64,000 bases of DNA, taken from Halosimplex aquaticum (lineage in GTDB: Archaea; Halobacteriota; Halobacteria; Halobacteriales; Haloarculaceae). Position 1 is the stretch's first letter; every line of letters starts with the position of its first letter. A model generated the notes under the pieces. That model was not told where the DNA came from, searched no databases, and saw only the letters and a list, made by a program, of their open reading frames with translations. The stretch spans positions 558,001 through 622,000 of the forward strand of contig NZ_CP118158.1 of NCBI RefSeq assembly GCF_028747785.1, read 5' to 3'. The translations under genes were made by a program, and so were the position numbers. Below, piece after piece: positions 44,297 through 52,679 of this stretch.

Positions 44297-44368
44297 TGGA
44301 CTCGCGGGGATTTGAACCCCGGGCCTCTTCCTTGCGAAGGAAGCGATCTACCGCTGATCTACGAGCCC
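44297..44368 (-). tRNA. tRNA-Ala (CGC)
   Basis: On the minus strand a 72-base cloverleaf: acceptor GGGCTCG/CGAGTCC with the G3:U70 wobble that identifies alanine, D arm around AGATCAGCGGTAGATC, anticodon stem CTTCC/GGAAG with loop TTCGCAA (anticodon CGC), and T arm GGGGTTCAAATCCCC. The CCA end is not encoded. Its 3' end faces the provirus, the usual geometry for integration into a tRNA. Confidence 0.95.
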
Positions 44369-44492
44369 GCGTATATCACTCGCAGCGCAGAGGGGATAAG
44401 TCCTGCGCGTGAGAGCGGCTTTGGGAATCAGTCACACGCTGTCGCCGTCGGGCGACCGAGCGACTGTGGCGACGCGCGTCGCCGACCCCTCT

Positions 44493-44801
44493 CTAGTCCT
44501 CGAGGACGATCTCGATGGAGACGTCGTTCGGGACCTGGATGCGCATCAGCTGGCGCAGCGCGCGTTCGTCGGCGTCGATGTCGATGAGACGCTTGTGGAC
44601 GCGCATCTCCCAGTGCTCCCACGTCGCGGTCCCCTCACCGTCGGGGGACTTGCGAGTGGGGACCTCGAGCGTCTTGGTCGGGAGCGGGATGGGCCCCGAC
44701 AGCTCGACGCCGGTCTTGTTGGCGATGTCGTTGACCTCGCCGCAGATCGAGTCGAGGTCTTCGGGACTGGTGCCGGCCAGCCTGACGCGTGCTTGCTGCA
44801 T
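44493..44801 (-). CDS. rpsJ: Ribosomal protein uS10
   Basis: The 102-residue protein is the archaeal small-subunit protein uS10, with [22 protein letters not shown] split at the N terminus, [22 protein letters not shown] near 36 (the conserved loop), and [18 protein letters not shown] near 70. It lies 3 bases after the EF-1A gene, the usual archaeal pair. Expression is expected from the EF-1A promoter. Confidence 0.97.
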   Translation of the reverse strand: MQQARVRLAGTSPEDLDSICGEVNDIANKTGVELSGPIPLPTKTLEVPTRKSPDGEGTATWEHWEMRVHKRLIDIDADERALRQLMRIQVPNDVSIEIVLED

Positions 44802-44804
44802 GAG

Positions 44805-46076
44805 TTAGTCGCGCTCGTTGACGGACATGACCTGACCCGCTGCGATGGTCTGGCCCATGTCGCGGATGGCGAAGCTCCCCAGCTCGGGGATCTCGTTAGC
44901 GGACTCGATGCTGAGCGGCTTCTGCGGGCGGATGGTGACGACCGCTGCGTCGCCGTTCTGGATGAAGTCCGGGTTCTCCTCTTCGGCCTCGCCCGTGGCG
45001 GGGTCGATCTTCTGGTCGATGGACTCGATGGTACACGCGACCTGCGCCGTGTGGGCGTGGAAGACCGGCGTGTAACCAGCCGTGATGACCGACGGGTGCT
45101 GCATCACGACGATGCGGGCCTGGAAGGTCTCGGCGACCGACGGCGGGTCGTCGGCGGGGCCACAGACGTCACCGCGGCGGATGTCGTCCTGACCGATGCC
45201 GCGGACGTTGAACCCGACGTTGTCACCGGGGCCGGCCTGGGGCACCTCTTCGTGGTGCATCTCGATGGTCTTGACCTCGCCACCGACGTCAGACGGCTGG
45301 AAGCTCACGTTGTCGCCCGTGTTGAGCATCCCGGTCTCGACGCGTCCGACGGGGACGGTACCGATGCCGGAGATGGTGTAGACGTCCTGGATCGGGAGTC
45401 GGAGCGGCGCGTCCGTCGGCGGCTCCGGCTCGGGCAGCGCGTTGAGCGCTTCGAGCAGGATCTCGCCGTCGTACCAGCCCGTGTTCTCGGACTCCTCGGC
45501 GATGTTGTCGCCCTCGAAGGCCGAGACGGGGATGAACTTCGCGTTCTCCGTGTCGAAGCGGACCTGGTTGAGCAGGTCGGTGACTTCCTCGACGGCTTCC
45601 TGGTAGCGGCCTTCCTCGTAGTCGACGAGGTCCATCTTGTTGATGGCGACGATCATCTCGCCGATGCCCAGCGTGCGGGCCAGGAAGACGTGCTCCTGGG
45701 TCTGCGGCTGGACGCCGTCGTCGGCGGCGACCACGAGCACGGCGTTGTCCGCCTGGGACGCGCCCGTGATCATGTTCTTGACGAAGTCGCGGTGGCCCGG
45801 ACAGTCGACGATGGTGAAGAAGTACTCGTCGGTGTCGAACTCCTGGTGGGCGATGTCGATGGTGACACCGCGTTCGCGCTCCTCGGCGAGGTTGTCCATG
45901 ACGTAGGCGAACTCGAAGCCGCCCTTGCCCTTCTCCTCGGCCTCTTCTTTGTGCTGTTCGATCACGTGTTCGGGGACGCTGCCCGTCTCGTAGAGCAGTC
46001 GCCCGACGAGTGTGCTCTTCCCGTGGTCAACGTGGCCGATGATGGCCAAGTTCTGGTGCGGTTTGTCTTCGCTCAT
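44805..46076 (-). CDS. tuf: Translation elongation factor EF-1 alpha
   Basis: The 423-residue GTPase delivers aminoacyl-tRNA to the ribosome. G1 GHVDHGKST (14-22), G2 RGVTIDIAH near 69, G3 DCPGHRDF near 91, G4 NKMD near 146 and G5 SAFEGDN are all present, followed by beta-barrel domains 2 and 3 ([30 protein letters not shown]). It is full length and starts at ATG 46076. A promoter-like GGTTTTAAC lies on the minus strand near 46130. Confidence 0.98.
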   Translation of the reverse strand: MSEDKPHQNLAIIGHVDHGKSTLVGRLLYETGSVPEHVIEQHKEEAEEKGKGGFEFAYVMDNLAEERERGVTIDIAHQEFDTDEYFFTIVDCPGHRDFVKNMITGASQADNAVLVVAADDGVQPQTQEHVFLARTLGIGEMIVAINKMDLVDYEEGRYQEAVEEVTDLLNQVRFDTENAKFIPVSAFEGDNIAEESENTGWYDGEILLEALNALPEPEPPTDAPLRLPIQDVYTISGIGTVPVGRVETGMLNTGDNVSFQPSDVGGEVKTIEMHHEEVPQAGPGDNVGFNVRGIGQDDIRRGDVCGPADDPPSVAETFQARIVVMQHPSVITAGYTPVFHAHTAQVACTIESIDQKIDPATGEAEEENPDFIQNGDAAVVTIRPQKPLSIESANEIPELGSFAIRDMGQTIAAGQVMSVNERD

Positions 46077-46337
46077 TGTTGTATCTCACGCGCAGAGGCG
46101 CTATGTGGGAATCTTTTGGCGGTTGGTGTTAAAACCATTTCGATAGCGACTCCACGCCATCCCGCCGCCGTCTTGCGATTTGCCAACCGCTCTCACGGAT
46201 CGCCGGGCGGTCGGCCGGCGGCCGGTGGGTGGCGACCGGGACCGACTCACTGCAACCGATCACAGGCTGGTGAACTGGAAACGAGCGACTGGGAAGCGAG
46301 CGGCGGGAAGCGGAAGATCACTCCGCAGAAACGCAGT
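46077..46337 (-). promoter_or_regulatory. Upstream region of EF-1A
   Basis: A 261-base gap between the EF-1A start and the homoserine dehydrogenase stop. TATA-like GGTTTTAACACC sits about 55 bases before the EF-1A ATG, so its transcript has a short leader. The rest shows no gene. Confidence 0.4.
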
Positions 46338-47294
46338 TCAGTCGCCGTCGAGCCGGCCGACGTCGGCCAGCACCGCGGACGCGGTCTCGGGTCCGCCCGC
46401 ACCGCGGCCAGAGACGTTGAGGCGGCCGGCGTGTTCGGTCTCGAACTGGACGATGTTGTTCGTACCCGTGACGGCGAGGGTGCCGTTCGCAGGGACGAGG
46501 CGCGGGCCGACGCGTACCTCGCCCGTCGCCGTGACTTCACCGATCAGGCGCACCGTCCGGCCGTCCTCGGTCGCGAGGTCGAGCGCGCTGCCGGGGATGT
46601 CCTCGATCCCCTCGACGTCGGCGTCGTCCAGCGTGTACTCGCGGCCGTTCCCGTGGAGGACGTTCGCCAGGATGACGAACTTCAGCGCGGCGTCGGTGCC
46701 GTCGACGTCGAAGGTCGGGTCCGCTTCGGCGACGCCCAGGTCCTGGGCCTCCGCGAGGACGTGCTCGTAGTCGAGTCCCTCGGCGGCCATCCGCGTGAGG
46801 ATGAAGTTGGCCGTCCCGTTGAGGACGCCTCGGACGGTGGTGATGTGGCTCGCGTCGAAGTCGGCGATCGTCGAGAGGACCGGTATCGCCCCGCCGACGG
46901 TCGCCTCGAAGAGGACGCGCCCGTCGCTCTCGCGTTCGAGTTCGCGCACGTCGCCGTAGCGCTCGGCGACCGGTCCCTTGTTCGCCAGCACGACGTGGCG
47001 GTCGCGTTCGAGCGCGGTCCGGACGTGGCCGAAGCCGGGCTGGGCGTCGCCCAGCGTGGTCGGGGTCGCCTCGACGAGGACGTCGTACTCCCCGTCGAGG
47101 GCGTCACCGGGCGACGCGCTTCCGACGACGCCATCGGTCCGCTTCGACTCCAGCGCGCCCGCGACGTCGATGCCCCCGGCGTCGACGGCGGCCGAGGAGG
47201 AGTCGGCGAGCGCGGTCACGGTGTGACCGTAGTCCGCGGCGAGTTCAGCGACCGAGGTGCCCACGGCGCCGGCGCCAAGGATCGCGAGTCTCAC
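46338..47294 (-). CDS. hom: Homoserine dehydrogenase
   Basis: The 318-residue enzyme reduces aspartate semialdehyde to homoserine for threonine and methionine synthesis. The NAD(P)-binding LGAGAVGTS is at 6-14, VLANKGPVAE near 103 contains the key lysine of the family, and GGAIPVLSTIADF near 133 with GVLNGTANFILTRM near 155 are typical. The C-terminal ACT domain of bacterial forms is absent; the ACT domain is supplied by the gene directly upstream, which overlaps by 4 bases. Confidence 0.92.
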   Translation of the reverse strand: MRLAILGAGAVGTSVAELAADYGHTVTALADSSSAAVDAGGIDVAGALESKRTDGVVGSASPGDALDGEYDVLVEATPTTLGDAQPGFGHVRTALERDRHVVLANKGPVAERYGDVRELERESDGRVLFEATVGGAIPVLSTIADFDASHITTVRGVLNGTANFILTRMAAEGLDYEHVLAEAQDLGVAEADPTFDVDGTDAALKFVILANVLHGNGREYTLDDADVEGIEDIPGSALDLATEDGRTVRLIGEVTATGEVRVGPRLVPANGTLAVTGTNNIVQFETEHAGRLNVSGRGAGGPETASAVLADVGRLDGD

Positions 47295-47824
47295 GCGGCA
47301 TCACCTGCCGTGAGCGGTTCGATCAGGCGAAGCCCCTTCCGGTCGGCGATGTCCCGCAGCGTCGCGAGCGTCGAGTCGGTCTCGCCCTCCTCGGTGGCCA
47401 GCCGCAGTCGCGCGCTCGACACGTCGTCCGTGCCTTCCGGCGCCGACAGCGAGAGGTCGGTGACGGTCGCATCGGTCGACTGCTGGATGCGCGAGAGGGT
47501 GTCCGAGAGGTCGGTGTCGACGATGTGGCCCGAGACGACGATCGTCAGCGACTCGCTGTAATGTTGAGTCCCGGCCTGGATGACGTTGATGCCGGCGTCG
47601 CGCAGCGCGTCGACGATCTCTTCGAAGCGCTCGGGGGTCGCTTCGAGGTCGACCTCGACGGGGATGTGTCCGCGCGGTGTGAGGTTCCCCCGCTCGTGGA
47701 AGATAGACAGCAGATTGCCGCCGTTGTCGGCGATCGGGTGGAGCGCCCGGAGGAGTTCGCCCGGTTCGTCGACGAGTTCGAGTCTGACTGTGTACGCGCG
47801 TACCTCGTCGGTCGAGTCACTCAT
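47291..47824 (-). CDS. ACT-domain amino-acid-binding protein
   Basis: The 177-residue protein has two ACT-like domains (about 8-85: YTVRLELVDEPGELLRAL, HPIADNGGNLLSI; and about 93-170). It overlaps hom by the ATGA and is likely the regulatory subunit that senses threonine or another product. ATG 47824 is the start. Confidence 0.85.
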   Translation of the reverse strand: MSDSTDEVRAYTVRLELVDEPGELLRALHPIADNGGNLLSIFHERGNLTPRGHIPVEVDLEATPERFEEIVDALRDAGINVIQAGTQHYSESLTIVVSGHIVDTDLSDTLSRIQQSTDATVTDLSLSAPEGTDDVSSARLRLATEEGETDSTLATLRDIADRKGLRLIEPLTAGDAA

Positions 47825-47996
47825 CGCCCGATCACCTCCCTGGTGCGCTCGCGTGCGCTCATTACGGATGACTCACAGGGGGCGGCTATATCAATCCGGC
47901 CATTCCGAGCGTCGACCCTGCCCGAACCCGCCGACGCTACTCCCATGGCGAGAAACCGATACCTATTACTGACATGTTTCTGTAGCTGTAGACGGA

Positions 47997-49244
47997 ATGC
48001 CCTCCATATCGACAGGAGTCTTGGGTAGTACAGCGGCCAAGGTGGCCGTCGCCGTCGCGTTTCTCGCGATCGGCGGCGTCGCCGCGGCACAGATGGGCGT
48101 CCTCAACGGCGTCGTCGGTCAGGACGACACCGCCGCGATCGACCAGGTTCCCGACGGTGTCGACAGCGTGGCCACGCTCGACGCGAGCGTCCTCGAAGAC
48201 GACGTGAGCGCGCGGCTCTACGCGACGGCGTACAACGCGACCGTCGGTGCGACCGTCGGCGGGAGCGCGTCCGAGACGACCGAGACGACCCCGACGACCG
48301 AGACTGCGACGCCCTCGGAAGACGAGGACGAGACCGACGGGTTCGACGAGGAGCCGCGGACGGCGACCTCGCCGGCCGAGATGATTCCGGCCAACCTGTC
48401 GGCCGCTCTCGACAAGACCGAGAACGAGACGGGCCTCGACCCGCGCGCGGCCGAAGAGGTTGCCTTCTTCAACAAGCAGCGTGAGAACTACACGCAACCC
48501 CGCTACGCGGGCGCCATCGTCCACGCCGACTGGACGGAGAGCGCCGTCGTGGCGGCCGCGTCCAACAGCAGCGACACGGAGTACGTGAACACGACCATCG
48601 ACGGCGTGACGGTCTACAAGCCCGTCCAGAACCAGACCGAAGAGGACGAGGTCAGCTTCGGGCCGCCCGAGCCCGAGGAGTGGATCGCCGTGCTCGACGA
48701 CGGCCAGTACGCCTTCGGGACCCAGCAGGCCGTCAACGACACCATCGAGGTCTACGCCGGCGACGCTAACCCGGTGGACGGCGACCTCCGGACCGCCTAC
48801 GACGAGACGCGCAACGGCTACATCCGGTACGCCCAGCGCTCCCAGAACGTCAACGTCACGCGGATCAACCAGACGATGGGTCAGCAGACCGGGCTGAACG
48901 TCACCGCGTACGCGCAGGCGTACAACGACCTGCACGTCACCGCCGGTTCGTACTACATCTCCGAGGACAAGCTCGGCTTCGAGTCGCGAATTCTGACGAA
49001 CTCGACCGAGACCGCCCGCGACGTCGCGGACATCACGCAGGGATTCATCTCGATCCAGGCCGGAGCCATCCAGAACGAGACGCTGGAGACGCAGCTGCGG
49101 TCGACGAACGTGACCCAGGACGGGACGACCGTGACGGTGTCGCGCGAGACGCCCGTCGACACGGCGGCCAAGCTCATCCGCTGGTACGGGTCGATCCTCA
49201 CCGGCGGCCAGACCGGTAGCGCGGCCGCACAACCCACCGTATAA
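47997..49244 (+). CDS. Secreted haloarchaeal protein of unknown function
   Basis: The 415-residue protein has an N-terminal hydrophobic signal (AKVAVAVAFLAIGGVAAAQ, about 14-32), a Thr/Glu/Asp-rich linker near 82-115, and a folded domain with many N-glycosylation sequons (NETGL, NYTQP, NTTID). No anchor or lipobox is seen. It is a family I recognise only as conserved and uncharacterised in haloarchaea. The gene reads away from hom/ACT and is followed by the ABC exporter genes. Confidence 0.75.
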   Translation: MPSISTGVLGSTAAKVAVAVAFLAIGGVAAAQMGVLNGVVGQDDTAAIDQVPDGVDSVATLDASVLEDDVSARLYATAYNATVGATVGGSASETTETTPTTETATPSEDEDETDGFDEEPRTATSPAEMIPANLSAALDKTENETGLDPRAAEEVAFFNKQRENYTQPRYAGAIVHADWTESAVVAAASNSSDTEYVNTTIDGVTVYKPVQNQTEEDEVSFGPPEPEEWIAVLDDGQYAFGTQQAVNDTIEVYAGDANPVDGDLRTAYDETRNGYIRYAQRSQNVNVTRINQTMGQQTGLNVTAYAQAYNDLHVTAGSYYISEDKLGFESRILTNSTETARDVADITQGFISIQAGAIQNETLETQLRSTNVTQDGTTVTVSRETPVDTAAKLIRWYGSILTGGQTGSAAAQPTV

Positions 49245-49269
49245 GGACTCCCGTCTCACGTCCTTTTGT

Positions 49270-50343
49270 ATGGCAGTCGGACCGCTCGCCGAGAAGGAAC
49301 TGCACTGGGTGCGACGGAACTGGCGAGCGGTCGCGCTGGTCTTTCTACTCGTCCCCGCTTCGTTCGGACTCGCGACCGCCTCGTTCGACCGCACGGTCCC
49401 CCGCGACGTGCCGGTCGCCGTCGCCCCGGCGAGCGACGCAGTCACCGGCGACGAGCTCCAGGCGGTCGCCGGCCTCACGCGGTCGGTGGCCGCCCCGCGT
49501 CAGTTCGACTCGCCGGCCGCGGCGCGGACGGCGCTCCGTCGAGAAGCGGTCTACGGCGTCGTCACGGTCGGTCACGGCCTCTACGAACCCGGTGCGAACG
49601 TGACGCTCTCGTTCGCGATCGACGGCGGGATGGTAACGTACGTTCAGCCGTCCCGCGCGGTCGCGGCCACGCTGGACGACAGGGCGTCGGTGTTCCCGTC
49701 GACCGTGACCGTCGAGCGGCGATTCGTCGGTCCCGAGCGCACGCTCCCGGAGTTCCTCTTCGCCACCGGGCTGGTCTACCTGCTCGCGATCTACGCGTTC
49801 ACCTACGTCCCGTACCACCTCGCCCGCGAACGGCGGGTGTTCGACCGCGTCCGCGTCGAATCGTCGCTGTGGGCCATGCTCGCCGCGAAGGCCGCGCTGT
49901 TCGGCGTTCTCGGCGCGGTCGCTATCGGGTGCATGGGTCTGGTCGGCGCGGCGCTCGGCTACCGGGTGGCCGTCACCGACCCCGCGGCGCTCGGCGTCCT
50001 CGCAGTCACCGGCGCCTCGCTCGTGGCGGTGAGCCTCGGGGTCTCCTTTCTCACCCGGTTCTCGGTGGCCGGTCGGTTCGTCAACGTCGCGCTCCTGGGC
50101 GGCCTCGTCGCCTTCGCCAACCCGGTGTATCCGACCGGCTTCTTCTCGGCGACGAGGCGCGCGCTCGCGGGCTGGGTGCCCGTCTACCACGCGACCGTCG
50201 CGGTCCGCGCGTTCGCGCTGAAGGACCTCTCGCCGGGGCTGTTCACCGACCGGTTGCTCCTGGTCGGCGGCGTCGCCGCGGCGTCGCTGTGCTGGCTCGC
50301 GGCCAGCGTCGTCGTCTTCGAGCGGAGGGGTCGAAATGGGTGA
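49270..50343 (+). CDS. ABC-2 type transporter permease
   Basis: The 357-residue protein starts ELHWVRRNWRAVALVFLLVPASFG and has six to seven membrane helices with a large extracellular loop after the first (about 40-160), the ABC-2 permease layout. It overlaps the ATPase gene by 8 bases (50336-50343). Substrate unknown; export of a lipid, drug or polymer is typical for the family. Confidence 0.8.
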   Translation: MAVGPLAEKELHWVRRNWRAVALVFLLVPASFGLATASFDRTVPRDVPVAVAPASDAVTGDELQAVAGLTRSVAAPRQFDSPAAARTALRREAVYGVVTVGHGLYEPGANVTLSFAIDGGMVTYVQPSRAVAATLDDRASVFPSTVTVERRFVGPERTLPEFLFATGLVYLLAIYAFTYVPYHLARERRVFDRVRVESSLWAMLAAKAALFGVLGAVAIGCMGLVGAALGYRVAVTDPAALGVLAVTGASLVAVSLGVSFLTRFSVAGRFVNVALLGGLVAFANPVYPTGFFSATRRALAGWVPVYHATVAVRAFALKDLSPGLFTDRLLLVGGVAAASLCWLAASVVVFERRGRNG

Positions 50344-51004
50344 TTCCGGCCCGGAGATACGCCTCGACGGCGTGACCAGACGCTACGACGGCGTCACGGC
50401 GCTAGACGGAATCAACATCCGGATCCGCGCCGGCGACCTCCACGCGCTCGCCGGCCCCAACGGGTCCGGCAAGTCGACGCTGTTCGCGCTCGTGCTCGGG
50501 CTCGACCGGCCGACCGCGGGACGTATCCACCGTCCGGACGGGCGGATCGGCTGCGGCTTCCAGACGCCGAGCGTCTATCCCGGCCTGAGCGTCGACGAGA
50601 ACCTCGGGATATTCGCCGCGATGGGCGACGCCGGCGACGAGTGGCTCGCGACGGTCCGCTCGGCCCTCGGGCTCGACCCCGTCCGCGACCGCGTCGCCGG
50701 CGACCTCTCCGGCGGCTACCAGCGACTGCTCGACGTCGCGCTGGCGTTCGTCCGGCGCCCGCGGTTCGTGCTGCTCGACGAGCCGCTCGACGAACTCGAC
50801 GACGCGGCCCGCGAGCGAGTGATCGGCTTCGTCGCTGACTACTGCGAGGGCGACCGCACGGTGCTGGTCTCGACGCACCACCTCGACGCGTTCGGCCCGT
50901 CGCTCGACCGACTCACCGTCCTCGCCGATGGCCAGGTCGCGTTCGACGAGCGCGTCGACGAGCGGGACGACCACCGGGAGCTGTATCGAGAACTGGTGGC
51001 GTGA
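50336..51004 (+). CDS. ABC transporter ATPase
   Basis: The 222-residue ATPase has Walker A GPNGSGKST (about 39-47), a Q-loop in CGFQTPSVYPGLSV, the signature LSGGYQ near 124, and Walker B RFVLLDEPLDEL near 142, then an H-loop in STHHLD. It pairs with the permease gene it overlaps to form one exporter. Confidence 0.92.
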   Translation: MGDSGPEIRLDGVTRRYDGVTALDGINIRIRAGDLHALAGPNGSGKSTLFALVLGLDRPTAGRIHRPDGRIGCGFQTPSVYPGLSVDENLGIFAAMGDAGDEWLATVRSALGLDPVRDRVAGDLSGGYQRLLDVALAFVRRPRFVLLDEPLDELDDAARERVIGFVADYCEGDRTVLVSTHHLDAFGPSLDRLTVLADGQVAFDERVDERDDHRELYRELVA

Positions 51005-51070
51005 CGGCTCCGGGGCACTAATACGCCCGCACAACCCTTATTCGTCAGAATCCCCGTTTCCGAGACAGGG

Positions 51071-51225
51071 GGACGCTCTCGAAACTCAAGCGACTGCTCG
51101 GTCTCGCGCAGAAACACGACGACCGGATCGCCGAGGAGGTCAGCAAGCGAACGAACAAAGTCGACGAGAGCGACGTGAAGAAGGGGATCGACGCCGCGTC
51201 GTCGAAAGTGGACGAGAAGAAGTAA
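51071..51225 (+). CDS. Possible small charged helical protein, start unclear
   Basis: A frame reads TLSKLKRLLGLAQKHDDRIA, then KVDESDVKKGIDAASSKVDEKK and a TAA at 51223. The composition is haloarchaeal and helical, and a TATA-like CCCTTATT lies near 51036. No ATG, GTG or TTG is in frame at the expected position, so it may start at a rare codon or be a remnant. Confidence 0.35.
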
Positions 51226-51435
51226 CGCCGGCCAGCCGTCGCCGCGGCGTCGATTCTGGAGCGGCTGGCGGACTGCTTCTCGGGAGAGACCGTCGCCCCT
51301 TCGCCGTTCGCCGCCAGCACGCACCCCGCGGAATACGACGATCGATATCCGTCCGATGATCCGGAACCACTCGCGCTCACGGTCGATCCCGGTGGTATCG
51401 CGACGAAATCGTCTCGCGGCCCTCGGTCCGCCCGA

Positions 51436-52524
51436 GTGGGCCCGTTGGGGCGGACGAACGGGCCGTGTTCGCCAGAACAGGCCGCGGAAATCGGCCACCG
51501 CTCACAGCGACTGGTGGGCGCCGTGAACGTCGCGTACCTCGGACTCGGGGTCGTTCTCCTGACACTCGCCGTGACCGACCTCCTCTGGACGACGCTGTGG
51601 GTCGACGGCGGCGCGGGACCGCTGACGTCGTCGCTGATGGCGGCGACGTGGTCGGCGCTCAAGAGCGTCGGGAAGCAACACTCGCGTCTCCTCAGTCTCT
51701 CCGGGCCGCTGGTGCTCTCGCTGACGCTGCTGACGTGGGTCGGCTTGCTCTGGAGCGGGTGGGTCCTCGTCTTCAGTGCTGGTGCGAACGCACTCGACTA
51801 CACCCTCGGTCCAGAGCCGGTCAACTGGGTCGGACGGATGTACTTCGTCGCCTACACCATGTTCACGATGGGGAACGGCGACTTCTCGCCGACCGGCGGC
51901 GTCTGGCGCATCGCGACGTCGCTGACGACTGGGAGCGGGATGGTGTTGGTGACACTCAGCGTCACGTACCTCATCAACGTCCTCCGGGCCGTCGTCCAGA
52001 AGCGGTCGTTCGCGAGCAGCGTCCACGGCGTCGGGACCCGGAGCGAATCGTTCGTCGTCACCGGCTGGAACGGGGACGACTTCGACGAACACAATCTCTC
52101 GCTGGAGACCCTGGCGTCGCAACTGAGCAGGATCGCCTCGCAGCACAACGCCTATCCGATCCTCCACTACTACCGGAGCGCCGAGCGGCGATACGCCCTA
52201 CCGATAGCGGTCGCTGTCTTCGACGACGCGATGAGCCTCTTCCGGTTCGGCGTCACGCCGGAGGACCGCCCGAGCGAACCCCTCGTCGAGAGGGGCCGTT
52301 CGAGCGTCGAAGACTACCTGAAGTCAGTGTACACGCTCCCGATCGAGCCCGCCGACCAGCCGCCGCCGGCGCCGGATCTGACCCGGCTCCGCGAGGCGGG
52401 GGTGCCGACGGTCCCCGACGAGGAGTTCGCGGACGCGCTCGGAGACGAGTCGGACCGCCGCCGGAGGACGCTCGGCGTCGTCGACTCGCAAGCGTGGCAG
52501 TGGTCGTCGAACAGGGACTCGTAG
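51436..52524 (+). CDS. Potassium channel-like membrane protein
   Basis: The 362-residue protein has three to four helices in the first 185 residues and a pore with TMGNGDF (144-150), a variant of the potassium selectivity filter T-x-G-Y/F-G-D. The helix after it (GSGMVLVTLSVTYLINVL) is the inner helix, followed by a cytoplasmic domain of about 170 residues. The asparagine in place of tyrosine or phenylalanine is unusual. GTG 51436 opens the frame; a start closer to the first helix (about 51520) is possible. Confidence 0.75.
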   Translation: MGPLGRTNGPCSPEQAAEIGHRSQRLVGAVNVAYLGLGVVLLTLAVTDLLWTTLWVDGGAGPLTSSLMAATWSALKSVGKQHSRLLSLSGPLVLSLTLLTWVGLLWSGWVLVFSAGANALDYTLGPEPVNWVGRMYFVAYTMFTMGNGDFSPTGGVWRIATSLTTGSGMVLVTLSVTYLINVLRAVVQKRSFASSVHGVGTRSESFVVTGWNGDDFDEHNLSLETLASQLSRIASQHNAYPILHYYRSAERRYALPIAVAVFDDAMSLFRFGVTPEDRPSEPLVERGRSSVEDYLKSVYTLPIEPADQPPPAPDLTRLREAGVPTVPDEEFADALGDESDRRRRTLGVVDSQAWQWSSNRDS

Positions 52525-52679
52525 GACAGGCGTTCCTTCCGCTGACGGACCGTTATCAGCGGCCCTCACGGTGATCGCGGCACGTCGACAGCGGCGGGAA
52601 TACTCCGGCTCGACCGCGCGGTCCGAACCGTCCGCAGGCGGACGAGGTCTCCCCGCGAAAAAGACGGAAAACCGGGCGG

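Noticed and set aside
44409-47561. Plus-strand frame of 1050 codons opposite rpsJ, tuf and hom
   Set aside because: It is the complement of three certain core genes and shows no domain of its own.
47937-49478. Minus-strand frame opposite the secreted protein gene
   Set aside because: It is antisense to a gene with signal peptide and sequons, and has repetitive composition without motifs.
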